DNA from: Bacteroidales bacterium
GTDB taxonomy: Bacteria > Bacteroidota > Bacteroidia > Bacteroidales > UBA932
Direction: 5' to 3'
NCBI GenBank assembly: GCA_017551425.1
Contig: JAFZLQ010000064.1
Span: 1-34,105 of the forward strand
DNA length: 34,105 nt
This document shows, piece after piece, positions 5,598 to 14,077 of this stretch. Each line of letters begins with the position of its first letter. Positions within the stretch are counted from its first letter, which is position 1. Both the position numbers and the translations under genes were made by a program. The notes below the pieces were generated by a model. That model was not told where the DNA came from. It saw only the letters and a program-made list of their open reading frames with translations, and did not search any database.

Positions 5598-8318
5598 TTA
5601 CTTGATAATCGCGTACCTTTTGGTACAAACGGTCTGGTCTGCCGCAGCCGCAGTGGGATTGGGGCTGTCGCCCTCATACAGCACCATGCCGCTGCCCAGC
5701 GTAAAGCTTCCGTAAACGGTAATGCCGGTATAACCATCGCCGCCTGAAGCAGTTACGACACCGCCCGTGACTGTCAGGTCTCCGGCAGCTTCAATGCCTG
5801 AAGCCACGCCGGTGCAACTTGCATTGACGGTGCCTCCGGAAATCTTTAGCTCACCGCTGGTCGCCAGTATTGCGGCGCTTCCGCTCGCCTCTGCCGTTAT
5901 AGTCCCGCCATAAATGTTTCCGGTGCCCAGGCAGATGATGCCGTTTGCACCGCACCTGGCATTGATGGTTCCGTTATAGACGTTCAACACTCCGTCCGTT
6001 TCTATTCCCTGCATCACGCCGCCTTCGGTTACGGTAATGACGCCTCCGTGGATGCCCATATCGTGAGCCTGGATGTTGATGTCGTTATCGACCACTGTAA
6101 GCTTGCCCGTGCCGAGAGACTGGCCGTAAATGTTCAGGTTATACAGGTACTCCCAGGTATTGCCTTCGTCCATCGGAGTTTCGATATGACCGCCGGTTAT
6201 CTTCAGTTCTGCTCCGTCGCACAGTATGAGATCAACGTTACCTGCAAGGGTAACCCCACCGGATATGGTAACGTCGCCGCTGACTACGTAAGTGCCGGCG
6301 GACCAGGAGGTTGTGGAGTTGGTGACGGTGACGGCGCCAGCGGGGATGGCTACATCTGTGTAATGGGTACCGTCGGTATACGCCCTGTAGGTTCCGGCCG
6401 GCTGGCTGCCGCCGCCCTCACCTACGAAAGTGACGTTGGCATCGGGGAACTTTGCCTGCCATGCTGCGGCATCGGCAACGTGGAACCTGGTGGCCTTGGG
6501 GTGCATCATATCGAACGCCTGATCGAAGCCGTCCCAGCTCATCTTCGCGGGATCTGCGGCGCAGTAAACGTCGGTAACGTTTTCGGCAAACAGGAAGGTC
6601 TCTTCATCGATGTGGGTGACGCCGGAGGGGATATTGACGGTTTTCAATCCCCTTGCCATATGGAAGGCGCGGTTTTCTATTACCGTTACGGACTCCGGAA
6701 GTTCGATGGAGAATTCCAGCTCCTCACCGAAGAAAGCCTCGTATCCTATGGCCTTCGTGCCGTCGGGCACGGTGGTGATGGCGCATCCCATGACAAGCCT
6801 GTCGGTGTTCTTCTCGAATACTGCATTTGCGCCGCTGACGCTGTAGTATTTGGGATTCTGGGCGTTGACGGTCAGCGAAGTAAGCGGGCAGTTTCCAAGA
6901 TGGCCGCCGCCGTAAATGGTGGTAAGGTTCTTGGGAATCACAAGGGATGTGAGCCCGGCATTCCAGAACACGCTGCCGTTGTAATAAATCTTGTCGTTGA
7001 ACTCCTGGTACCAGCCTATGGTGGTAAGGCTTTCCGGCAGGGTTATGGACTTCAGGCCCGTACAGTCCCAGAAAGCCCCCGTCTTGATTGTATTAAGGGA
7101 AGAAGTGCCGGGGAAGGTGACTGACGACAGTGCCGAGCATCCATAGAAAGCATCTTCTCCTATTGCCGTAACTCCGGCCGGAATGGCTATTGAGGCCAAC
7201 GAGGTGCATTGATTGAAAGAACGCCCCCCAATCTCCGAAAGAGCGGAGCCGGATGCAAATGTAACGGACGACAGAGATGCGCAGTTGTAGAACGCCATGT
7301 CGCTCACCGCGGTAAGGCTTGCCGGCAGCGTGATGGAGGTTATTGCGGCACGTGCGGTCTTGTCGTAATAGATGACGCCGTCGGCCATAGCCGTTACGGT
7401 GCCCTCGTACACTACCTTGCCAGCCCCGTTGGCGAATGTATGGGACTGTACCGACGTGGCTCCGGTGAATTTGGAGATGTCGTCGAATATGGTAAGCTTC
7501 TCCGTTGCGGTATAGGCAAACGTGGTGGTGGCGGCAGCCGGCTCAAGTGCAAGACCTGCAGAGACATACAGTTTTCCGACTTCCGTGGTTACGCCGTCCT
7601 TGGTTTTTGTAAAGGTGCCTGAAGGCGTGACGGCGGTCACGGTAACGCCCGCGTTCTCAAGAGGGAAGAAAGCCACGTATATGGCGCTCAGGCCTGAAGG
7701 GGAAACGGTATAATTGCCGTCACCGATACTGAGGGTAAAGCTTGTCACGGAGCTTGTTATGTCCGAGCTGCCGTCGGTGAGGGTAAACTCCCAGACGCTC
7801 ACTGCCCTGTCCAGGGATATACCGCCGGGCACCGATGCCACATTGTTCTCTACGACCAGGTTGGCAAGACCGTCGGACATGTCGTAGTTGGCGCTGATAT
7901 CCGCAAGGGTGCCGGTCTGATCCATGAAGATGTTCTTTCCGGGATCGGAAGGATCATAATAATAAGTGCCGTACGGATAGGCTATCTTGAATTCACACGA
8001 CCTGGGATTAACCAGTTTTACCGACATGGTTGCTGACCCGTCTGTATCGACCTTGGTGATTGTAGCCTTTGCCTCCTTATAATCGCCTTTCGTGTCTTCA
8101 TATACCATATACAGCTCCTCCCCTACTGCCCACTCTGCCTTAAGGGTGCCGTCGCCGGGATCCGTAAGGGCCTTTGTGTCCACCCCGGACTTGGGAGAGA
8201 TGGTGGTGACCATGGTTATTACCTTATCCTGAACCTGCTCGGGCCTCAGGCCTTCCACGGAGCATGAACCCGCCGCCAATACAACTGCGGCCAAAACCAT
8301 AATAATCCTTGTTCTCAT
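5598..8318 (-). CDS. Surface lipoprotein: fimbrillin-like + BspA-type LRR + solenoid domain
   Basis: A 906-aa predicted outer-surface lipoprotein. The signal peptide ends in the lipobox LAAGSC (Cys19). Residues about 25-260 resemble the fimbrillin-like N-terminal domain of Bacteroidales adhesins (WAVGEELYMVYED, FKIAYPYGTYYY). Residues about 290-590 contain BspA-type leucine-rich repeats, for instance ITSITLPASLTAVSDMAFYN and LASIAIPAGVTAIGEDAFYG, ending in a variant repeat. Residues about 640-890 form a Gly-rich right-handed solenoid (repeated GGxIxA and GGTVNA turns), like the carbohydrate-binding domain of the Cthe_2159 type. Adhesion or glycan binding is likely by family analogy; the ligand is unknown. 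It lies 12 bases downstream of a 43-aa small ORF in the same transcript. Confidence 0.88.
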   Translation of the reverse strand: MRTRIIMVLAAVVLAAGSCSVEGLRPEQVQDKVITMVTTISPKSGVDTKALTDPGDGTLKAEWAVGEELYMVYEDTKGDYKEAKATITKVDTDGSATMSVKLVNPRSCEFKIAYPYGTYYYDPSDPGKNIFMDQTGTLADISANYDMSDGLANLVVENNVASVPGGISLDRAVSVWEFTLTDGSSDITSSVTSFTLSIGDGNYTVSPSGLSAIYVAFFPLENAGVTVTAVTPSGTFTKTKDGVTTEVGKLYVSAGLALEPAAATTTFAYTATEKLTIFDDISKFTGATSVQSHTFANGAGKVVYEGTVTAMADGVIYYDKTARAAITSITLPASLTAVSDMAFYNCASLSSVTFASGSALSEIGGRSFNQCTSLASIAIPAGVTAIGEDAFYGCSALSSVTFPGTSSLNTIKTGAFWDCTGLKSITLPESLTTIGWYQEFNDKIYYNGSVFWNAGLTSLVIPKNLTTIYGGGHLGNCPLTSLTVNAQNPKYYSVSGANAVFEKNTDRLVMGCAITTVPDGTKAIGYEAFFGEELEFSIELPESVTVIENRAFHMARGLKTVNIPSGVTHIDEETFLFAENVTDVYCAADPAKMSWDGFDQAFDMMHPKATRFHVADAAAWQAKFPDANVTFVGEGGGSQPAGTYRAYTDGTHYTDVAIPAGAVTVTNSTTSWSAGTYVVSGDVTISGGVTLAGNVDLILCDGAELKITGGHIETPMDEGNTWEYLYNLNIYGQSLGTGKLTVVDNDINIQAHDMGIHGGVITVTEGGVMQGIETDGVLNVYNGTINARCGANGIICLGTGNIYGGTITAEASGSAAILATSGELKISGGTVNASCTGVASGIEAAGDLTVTGGVVTASGGDGYTGITVYGSFTLGSGMVLYEGDSPNPTAAAADQTVCTKRYAIIK

Positions 8319-8330
8319 AACTCTGTCTCT

Positions 8331-8462
8331 TTAAATGGTAAACGGGTCTCCTCCATCCACGTAATCATCGGGATCTGTCAGCGTCTCGCTGTCACAGATC
8401 AGGCTCTCAGACAGACAGTACTGGACTTCTGCCTCGGGCATCAGGTAAGGGTGTTTTCTCAT
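8331..8462 (-). CDS. 43-aa small protein upstream of the surface lipoprotein
   Basis: This short ORF begins MRKHPYLMPEAEVQYCLSES, continues with LICDSETLTDPDD and ends in an acidic, Gly-containing tail. It has the general look of the small Bacteroidales proteins of the form MKK-x-Y-x-x-P-x-x-E-V that occur beside large surface proteins. That family has no established function I can name. Support: a consensus promoter 34 bases upstream, a stop only 12 bases before the ATG of the lipoprotein, and an amino-acid pattern unlike random sequence. It may act in translational coupling or be a small secreted or processed peptide; there is no clear signal peptide. Confidence 0.7.
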   Translation of the reverse strand: MRKHPYLMPEAEVQYCLSESLICDSETLTDPDDYVDGGDPFTI

Positions 8463-8496
8463 ATGAGGTACAATTAAGGTTTATTCCATAAACTAT

Positions 8497-8528
8497 GCAA
8501 AGCTAAACAAAGTTTATCAAATAAACAA
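8497..8528 (-). promoter_or_regulatory. Promoter of the small ORF / surface lipoprotein operon
   Basis: On the minus strand TTG (8526-8528), 20 bases, then TAGCTTTG (8498-8505), followed by C and an AT-rich leader of about 35 bases before the ATG of the small ORF. Spacing fits the Bacteroidota consensus. Confidence 0.65.
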
Positions 8529-8579
8529 TAACGCCTCGCCCCGCATAATCAACTCGCTTATTCTCAGCTACTTACACAT

Positions 8580-8609
8580 ACTGCCTGCGGCTTTTTTACC
8601 GCAGGCAGT
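8580..8609. repeat. 11-bp inverted repeat with T6 loop
   Basis: Arms 8580-8590 and 8599-8609 (ACTGCCTGCGG and its exact complement) flank an 8-base loop containing TTTTTT. It lies about 100 bases past the stop of the S41 protease gene and upstream of the small-ORF promoter, so it may end the protease transcript. However, neither strand has a T tract after the stem, so it is not a standard intrinsic terminator. Confidence 0.6.
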
Positions 8610-8651
8610 TGACGTAATCGGTTGACTATCTATAAGTTAGCTTTGCGCAGT

Positions 8652-8686
8652 GCTACGGCGCTACGGCGCTATGGCGCTACGGCGCT
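8652..8686. repeat. 8-bp tandem repeat (4.4 copies)
   Basis: The unit GCTACGGC occurs four times in a row plus GCT; the third copy has one T for C. It lies in the 3' untranslated region just after the S41 protease gene. An 8-bp period is prone to slippage, but here it is outside any coding sequence. The rest of the 8463-8706 interval is AT-rich and shows only the promoter and the inverted repeat described separately. Confidence 0.85.
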
Positions 8687-8706
8687 CCGCATAACGGGCG
8701 CAGAAG

Positions 8707-11700
8707 CTACGGGAGCTGAGGGAGGCCGAGGTCCTTGAAGGTACGCGGCTCGGGGACGGGAGGCAGGGGCACACGGTCCTTGAGCTGCTCGAGGGCCACT
8801 TCTATGGCCTTCAGGAGCTGCTGGTCCTCGCCAGCCTGCTCACGCACGGGATCGTTGTCGATCCAGATGTCGGGATCCACGCCATGGTTCTCCACAATCC
8901 ACTGGCCGGTCGCGCGGTCGTAGTTGGTGAAGAAGGGTACGCGCACGTCCGTGCCGTCCATGTACGGCAGAGGGCCGCTGATGCCCACGATGCCGCCCCA
9001 GGTGCGGGTGCCTATCACGGTACCGAGCTTGTTGGCCTTGAAGCTCCAGGGGAAGAGGTCTCCGTCGGATGCTGAGTACTTGTTGATCAGCAGCACCTTG
9101 GGGCCGGTATGGGTGCCGTCGGGCACGGTGCCGGTCATGGTGGAGGTACGGCTCATGGTCATGCGGTACACTTCCCTCTTGAGGCGCTCTATGAGCATGG
9201 GCGAGACATTGCCGCCGCCGTTCGCGCGGTCGTCGATGATCAGCGCTTCCTTGTCGAGCTGGGGATAATAGTAACGGGCGAATTCGCTCAGTCCCTCGGG
9301 ACCCATGTCAGGCACATAGATGTAGCCGATCTTGCCTCCGGACTTCTCCTCTACCGTGCGGATGTTCTTCTGCACCCACTCGTAGTGGTAGAGGGGATAC
9401 TCGTCGGAAATGGGCTTCACGACGACCTTCCTGCCTCCGGCTGCGGGCTTGTCGTTGACCGTCAGCTCAGTAAGTACGCCCGCCTTGCCAACCAGCAGCT
9501 TGTAAATATTGTCCACGTCCTTCACGCTCACGCCGTCAACGGCGGTGATGTACTGGCCGGCCTTGATTCCTATGCCGGGCTCGGCAAGCGGCGAACGCAG
9601 TTTCTCGCTGTAAGGGGCGCCCTCGAGAATGCGGTCGATGCGGAAGAAGCCCTTGCTGGCGGAGATTTCGGCACCCAGCAGGCCCATATCGATACGCTCG
9701 GGCTTGGGATACTCGCCCGGCGTAACGTATGCGTGGCCGGAGGCGAGCTCGGAAATCATCTCCCCTATTATATAGTTAAGGTCGAGCCTGGTGCGCACGT
9801 AAGGCAGAAGCACCGAATACTTGGCCTTGATGGCCTTCCAGTCGCGTCCGTGCATGTTTTCCAGGTAGTAGCCGTCGCGGAAGGCACGCCAGACCTCATC
9901 GAAGATCTGGGCCCACTCCTGAGGATAATCGATGACCGAGACCATATCGTCCACCGGTATCTTGTCGCCCTTCATCTTGGGCCCGAGAGGAGCCACGGAA
10001 AGGCCGTCGCGGTCGCGGACCAGGGCCTTCTTGTCTCCGAACCTGTAACTGACGAAGCCGGAGGCGCATTCCTCGTCGCTGCCGCTCTCCAGGTCATAGA
10101 CGCGGGTGGCGCCGAAGTCGCCGTACCAGATCTTCTTGCCGTCGGAGTAGAAACGCCTGCCGCTGAAAGGCAGTTTGACGATGCGGGACGTAATGCCGTC
10201 AGGATCGATCTTAACGTCAACGGGCTCCTTTGCCTCCTCGCCGGGCTTGCCTGCGGGATCGGGCCTGGCACCAGCCGCATCGGGCTTGCCGACGTGCTTG
10301 GATTTGGGCTGGGGGTCACCGTAGCCGACATCATCGCTACCTCTGGGCGGCATGCCGGGGAAACCGGCGCCGGGGCCCGGCCTGCCGGAACCTGCAGCAA
10401 CAGGAGCGCCGTCCTTGGGAAGCAGGGGCGAGGGGGTGTCGGCGGCGAGCAGCGCGATGTACGCGGCGCCCGTATTGCCGAGGGTGAAGTTCCACTCGAT
10501 GCGGCTGTACTGAGGGTTGATGTCGCGATCGGAGCTGAAAATCAAGTACTTGCCGTCGGACGAGAAAACCGGCGAGCTGCTGTTGTACCACCTCTCGGTA
10601 ACGGGATACTCCTTGCCGGAGGCGATGTTGAACACGTAAACGACGTCCATTTCATTCTTTGCCGGACGGGTATAAGTGAGCCACTTGCCGTCGGGAGAGA
10701 TGCCTACGTTCCGGAATTCCTGTTCGGGGCAGCTGAGCAGCGTACGCCGGGCGCCGGAAGGGACGCTGACTTCCACCACCTGGTTCTTGCGGTCGCTGTA
10801 GAGTAGGGTTTTGCTGTCCGGCATCCACTCAAGGCCGCGGATATAGGTATCAGTACCCGAGGTGAGCTGTTTGACGCTGCCGGCGGAGACGTCGTACAGG
10901 TAAACCTCGGTCTCTCCGGTGCCGTCGCCTATCCAGGCGATCCACTTGCCGTCGGGGCTCCAGTCGGCGCTGCGGTCGTTGGAACCGGGAGTGCGGCTGA
11001 TATTGCGGGTGACGCCCTTGGAAACGGAAAGGTCGAAGACCTCGCCGCGGGCCGTGGCGACCAGGCGGGTGCCGTCGGGCGAGAGGGCTGCGGAGCTGAT
11101 ATCCTTGCCCACGTTCCTGCGCTCAGTACGGGCGTAAACTGCGTCTGTGGCGATAGTTACGGGCACCTTGACGCAGCTGCGGCCGGCGGGATCGAACCTG
11201 TAGATCCATCCGCCGTTCTCAAAGACTATTGTCTTGCCGTCGGTGCTGGGGAACTTGACGTCGAAGTCGTTGAAATCGGTGACCTTTTCCGTGGCGCCCG
11301 TCTTCACGTTGTAGCAGAAGAGGTTCATCGTCATGTCACGGTCGGAGGCGAAGAAGATTTCGTCGCCTATCCACATGGGGAAGATGTCCTGGGCGTCGTT
11401 GTTGGTTACGTTGACGACGGTCTTGGCCTTGGGATCCCAGATCCAGATGTCGTCCGCCATGCCGCCGCGATAGTATTTCCAGGTGCGGAATTCACGCATC
11501 ACGCGGTTGTATGCGAACTTCTTGCCGTCGGGGCTCCAGGAGCAGAAACCACCCTCGGGAAGGGGCATCTTCTCCGGCATTCCGCCGTCCGGAGACACCG
11601 TCCAAAGCAGGCCGTCGAAGCCCTCGGAGATGCGGTTGCGGAAGATGATGTTCTTGCCGTCGGGCGTCCATGCGAGCACCATGTTGTTGGGGCCCATGCG

Positions 11701-12048
11701 GTCGCCGAGGTCGTCGCGCTCGTTGGTTGCGGTCCATGTAACGCGCCGTGGCTCACCGCCTTGCGCAGGTATGAGATAGACTTCGCGGTTGCCGTCGTAC
11801 TCGGCGGTGAAGGCTATGGACTTGCCGTCCGGAGAATAGCGGGCGAAGCATTCATAGCCCACGTGCGAGGTGATACGGCGGGCCTGGCCTCCGGTGACGG
11901 GAACCGTCCAGAGGTCGCCTGCATAAGAGAAAGCGATGTCCGTGCCGTTGGTGGCGGGGAAACGGAGCAGGCGGCCTTCTTCCTGGGCGCCTGCCTGTGC
12001 CGCAGCCGCGAGAAACGCGATGGCGGCGAAAAGAGTTCTTACCTTCAT
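8707..12048 (-). CDS. Tricorn-like S41 family protease, secreted
   Basis: A 1113-aa protein resembling Tricorn protease homologs. I start it at MKVRTLFAAIAFLAAAAQAG, which gives a clean signal peptide; a TTG start seven codons upstream is possible. Two WD40/PD40-type propellers fill about residues 25-540 (repeated SPDGK motifs, for example YSPDGKSIAFTAEYDGNREV). A Pro/Gly/Lys-rich linker follows at about 545-620, then a helical core with SELASGHAYV (probable catalytic His), a PDZ domain (GIKAGQYITAVDGVSV) and the S41 fold with DDRANGGGN and the nucleophile motif SASDGD (about 992-997). It probably degrades peptides in the periplasm. It is monocistronic and divergent from the BASS transporter. 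Confidence 0.93.
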   Translation of the reverse strand: MKVRTLFAAIAFLAAAAQAGAQEEGRLLRFPATNGTDIAFSYAGDLWTVPVTGGQARRITSHVGYECFARYSPDGKSIAFTAEYDGNREVYLIPAQGGEPRRVTWTATNERDDLGDRMGPNNMVLAWTPDGKNIIFRNRISEGFDGLLWTVSPDGGMPEKMPLPEGGFCSWSPDGKKFAYNRVMREFRTWKYYRGGMADDIWIWDPKAKTVVNVTNNDAQDIFPMWIGDEIFFASDRDMTMNLFCYNVKTGATEKVTDFNDFDVKFPSTDGKTIVFENGGWIYRFDPAGRSCVKVPVTIATDAVYARTERRNVGKDISSAALSPDGTRLVATARGEVFDLSVSKGVTRNISRTPGSNDRSADWSPDGKWIAWIGDGTGETEVYLYDVSAGSVKQLTSGTDTYIRGLEWMPDSKTLLYSDRKNQVVEVSVPSGARRTLLSCPEQEFRNVGISPDGKWLTYTRPAKNEMDVVYVFNIASGKEYPVTERWYNSSSPVFSSDGKYLIFSSDRDINPQYSRIEWNFTLGNTGAAYIALLAADTPSPLLPKDGAPVAAGSGRPGPGAGFPGMPPRGSDDVGYGDPQPKSKHVGKPDAAGARPDPAGKPGEEAKEPVDVKIDPDGITSRIVKLPFSGRRFYSDGKKIWYGDFGATRVYDLESGSDEECASGFVSYRFGDKKALVRDRDGLSVAPLGPKMKGDKIPVDDMVSVIDYPQEWAQIFDEVWRAFRDGYYLENMHGRDWKAIKAKYSVLLPYVRTRLDLNYIIGEMISELASGHAYVTPGEYPKPERIDMGLLGAEISASKGFFRIDRILEGAPYSEKLRSPLAEPGIGIKAGQYITAVDGVSVKDVDNIYKLLVGKAGVLTELTVNDKPAAGGRKVVVKPISDEYPLYHYEWVQKNIRTVEEKSGGKIGYIYVPDMGPEGLSEFARYYYPQLDKEALIIDDRANGGGNVSPMLIERLKREVYRMTMSRTSTMTGTVPDGTHTGPKVLLINKYSASDGDLFPWSFKANKLGTVIGTRTWGGIVGISGPLPYMDGTDVRVPFFTNYDRATGQWIVENHGVDPDIWIDNDPVREQAGEDQQLLKAIEVALEQLKDRVPLPPVPEPRTFKDLGLPQLP

Positions 12049-12113
12049 TGACTGGTATATTTTCCGCAATATAAGAATTTTTTCTTATTTTTGAGGTCAT
12101 AAAACCGCAACCA

Positions 12114-13067
12114 ATGACACACGAAATCGCTGCCGCCATCGATTCCATTGAGGTCAGCCTCAATGCCGGCGGAATGAACACAATCAACATCGTACTGGCA
12201 TTCGTAATGTACGGTGTCGCCCTTGGCATCAAGCCGTCAATGTTCGTAGAAGTTTTCAAGAAGCCCAAATCCGTGATACTGGGAGCCTGCAGCCAGCTCA
12301 TCCTGCTGCCGGCGTTTACCTGCGGCCTGGCGCTGCTCTTCGGCAAGTGGATATCGCCGATGATGGGACTCGGCATGGTGCTCGTCGCCGCCTGCCCCGG
12401 AGGCAACATCTCAAACTTCATGTCTTCCCTGGGCAAGGCAAACGTGGAGCTTTCAGTTTCCCTTACAGCAATCAGCACCGCCCTCGCCATCCTCATGACA
12501 CCGTTCAACTTCTGGCTCTGGGGCAACATATACCTGCATACCGCAAGCAACATCGTGGGAGACGTTCCGGTGCTTGTCATCCCCCTGTGGGACGTATTCA
12601 AGACCATCTTCATCCTTCTGGGTATCCCCCTGACGCTCGGCATCCTCACATCGCAGTTCCTGCCCAAGGTGGCGAACGCCCTCAAGAAGCCCCTGCAGTG
12701 GATCAGCATCGTCTTTTTCATCGCCATGGTCGTGCTGTCGTTCAGCAGCAACATGGATGCGTTCCTCAAGTGCGTCAAGTACATATTCCTGGTCGTGCTG
12801 ATTCACAACCTGCTGGCGCTGAGCATAGGATTCGGCGTCGGTACGGCCTTCAAGCTTCCGTTCCGCGACCGCAGGACGCTTACCATCGAGACCGGTATCC
12901 AGAATTCCGGCCTCGGCCTCGCCCTGATGCTCGGAACCTCCATTTTCGCGAACTTCCCTCCTCACGGCGGCATGCTGGTCATCACCGCCTGGTGGGGAAT
13001 ATGGCATATCGTCGCCGGCCTGACGGTAGCTACGATATTCAATATCTACGAGAAGAAGCATGCCTGA
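12114..13067 (+). CDS. BASS family (bile acid:Na+ symporter-like) transporter
   Basis: A 317-aa inner-membrane protein with about nine to ten hydrophobic helices. The two BASS signatures are visible: the crossover segment ACPGGNISNFMSSLGKANVE with its Asn residues, and ETGIQNSGLGLALMLGTSIF in the second half. Members move bile acids, pantoate, pyruvate or other organic anions with sodium; the substrate here cannot be told from sequence. A -7 box TATTTTTG (12086-12093) precedes the ATG by 20 bases. Its 3' end overlaps the acyltransferase gene by 8 bases, so the two are translationally coupled. Confidence 0.9.
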   Translation: MTHEIAAAIDSIEVSLNAGGMNTINIVLAFVMYGVALGIKPSMFVEVFKKPKSVILGACSQLILLPAFTCGLALLFGKWISPMMGLGMVLVAACPGGNISNFMSSLGKANVELSVSLTAISTALAILMTPFNFWLWGNIYLHTASNIVGDVPVLVIPLWDVFKTIFILLGIPLTLGILTSQFLPKVANALKKPLQWISIVFFIAMVVLSFSSNMDAFLKCVKYIFLVVLIHNLLALSIGFGVGTAFKLPFRDRRTLTIETGIQNSGLGLALMLGTSIFANFPPHGGMLVITAWWGIWHIVAGLTVATIFNIYEKKHA

Positions 13068-14076
13068 TATCTGGGCCAGGGACATAAGATACAGCTTACT
13101 GCGCATATACGTTGACTGGTGCACGCGTCGCAGCTACACCGGCATCAAGGTAGAGGGCAAGTATCCCAAGGACGGGAGGGCCGTTATCATCGCCCCCAAC
13201 CATTCCAGCGCGCTGATGGACGCACTTGTGGTGCTGCAGAGCGACAAGGATCCGTCGGTGTACGGCACCCGTTCCGACGTGTTCAACAACCCGGTGATAG
13301 CCAGGATCTTCCGCGTTCTCAAAATGGTGCCGATAGCACGCAGGACCGAAGGCCTCCGTGCAGTTGCCCAGAATCTGGAGGTGATGCCCGAGATACTGGA
13401 CGTGCTGCATCACAATGTGCCCTTCTGCCTCTTCGCCGAAGGCTATTCCCGCTCGATGCACTCGCTGCAGCCCCTCCACAAGGGCGTGGCACGCATCGCG
13501 CTCCGCAACGCCGCCACCCAGCCCACCTGCATAGTGCCCGTAGGCATAGACTACAGCGATTTCTTCCGCTACCGCGGCAGCTGCTCTATGAAGATTGGAG
13601 AGCCCATCGATATCAATGAGTGGATCCGCGAGCATCCCGGCCTTCATGAATCGGCCAGCGCAACCAGGCTCAGCCAGTTCCTTTCTGAACGCATAAAGGA
13701 TCTCATACTCTACATTCCCGACGATGAGAATTACGAGGAGCGCCTGCTGGAACTCCGCCCGCCCGGGAAGCGCCGCTGGTGGGAATGGCCCCTGGCCGTT
13801 CTCACGTCGCCGTTCTTCCTGCTGAGCGCCGTCCTGACGCTGCCCCAGTGGGCCATTTCCAGGTGGATATGCCGCCACAAGATAAAAGACCGCGGCTTCC
13901 ACAACTCCGTCAGGTTCTTCTTCCGCTTTGCGGGAGCGCCGGTGATGTTCATCATCTGGGCCGTGCTGGGCTTTGTCTTCCTCCCTCCACTTATCGCGTG
14001 CGGCCTGCTGCTGTACTACTGCCTGTCGTACTCAATCTTCTATGACTGGCTGAATCTTGTAAGAATAGATTACTGA
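13060..14076 (+). CDS. PlsC-type 1-acyl-glycerol-3-phosphate (lysophospholipid) acyltransferase
   Basis: A 338-aa membrane-associated acyltransferase. The catalytic block is NHSSALMD (residues 47-54, the NHx4D-like motif), followed by a substrate-binding block FAEGYSR (125-131, equivalent to FPEGTRS) and IVPVGIDY. The C-terminal third contains two hydrophobic regions (about 245-268 and 293-325) that likely anchor it to the inner membrane. It would transfer a fatty acyl chain in phospholipid synthesis or a specialised lipid such as an ornithine or serine lipid; the family assignment does not decide which. It overlaps the BASS gene by 8 bases and is followed after one base by the esterase gene. 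Confidence 0.88.
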   Translation: MPDIWARDIRYSLLRIYVDWCTRRSYTGIKVEGKYPKDGRAVIIAPNHSSALMDALVVLQSDKDPSVYGTRSDVFNNPVIARIFRVLKMVPIARRTEGLRAVAQNLEVMPEILDVLHHNVPFCLFAEGYSRSMHSLQPLHKGVARIALRNAATQPTCIVPVGIDYSDFFRYRGSCSMKIGEPIDINEWIREHPGLHESASATRLSQFLSERIKDLILYIPDDENYEERLLELRPPGKRRWWEWPLAVLTSPFFLLSAVLTLPQWAISRWICRHKIKDRGFHNSVRFFFRFAGAPVMFIIWAVLGFVFLPPLIACGLLLYYCLSYSIFYDWLNLVRIDY

Positions 14077-14077
14077 T

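Noticed and set aside
8638..8645. Plus-strand promoter box TAGCTTTG
   Set aside because: No TTG at the right distance and no plus-strand gene follows; downstream is antisense to the S41 protease.
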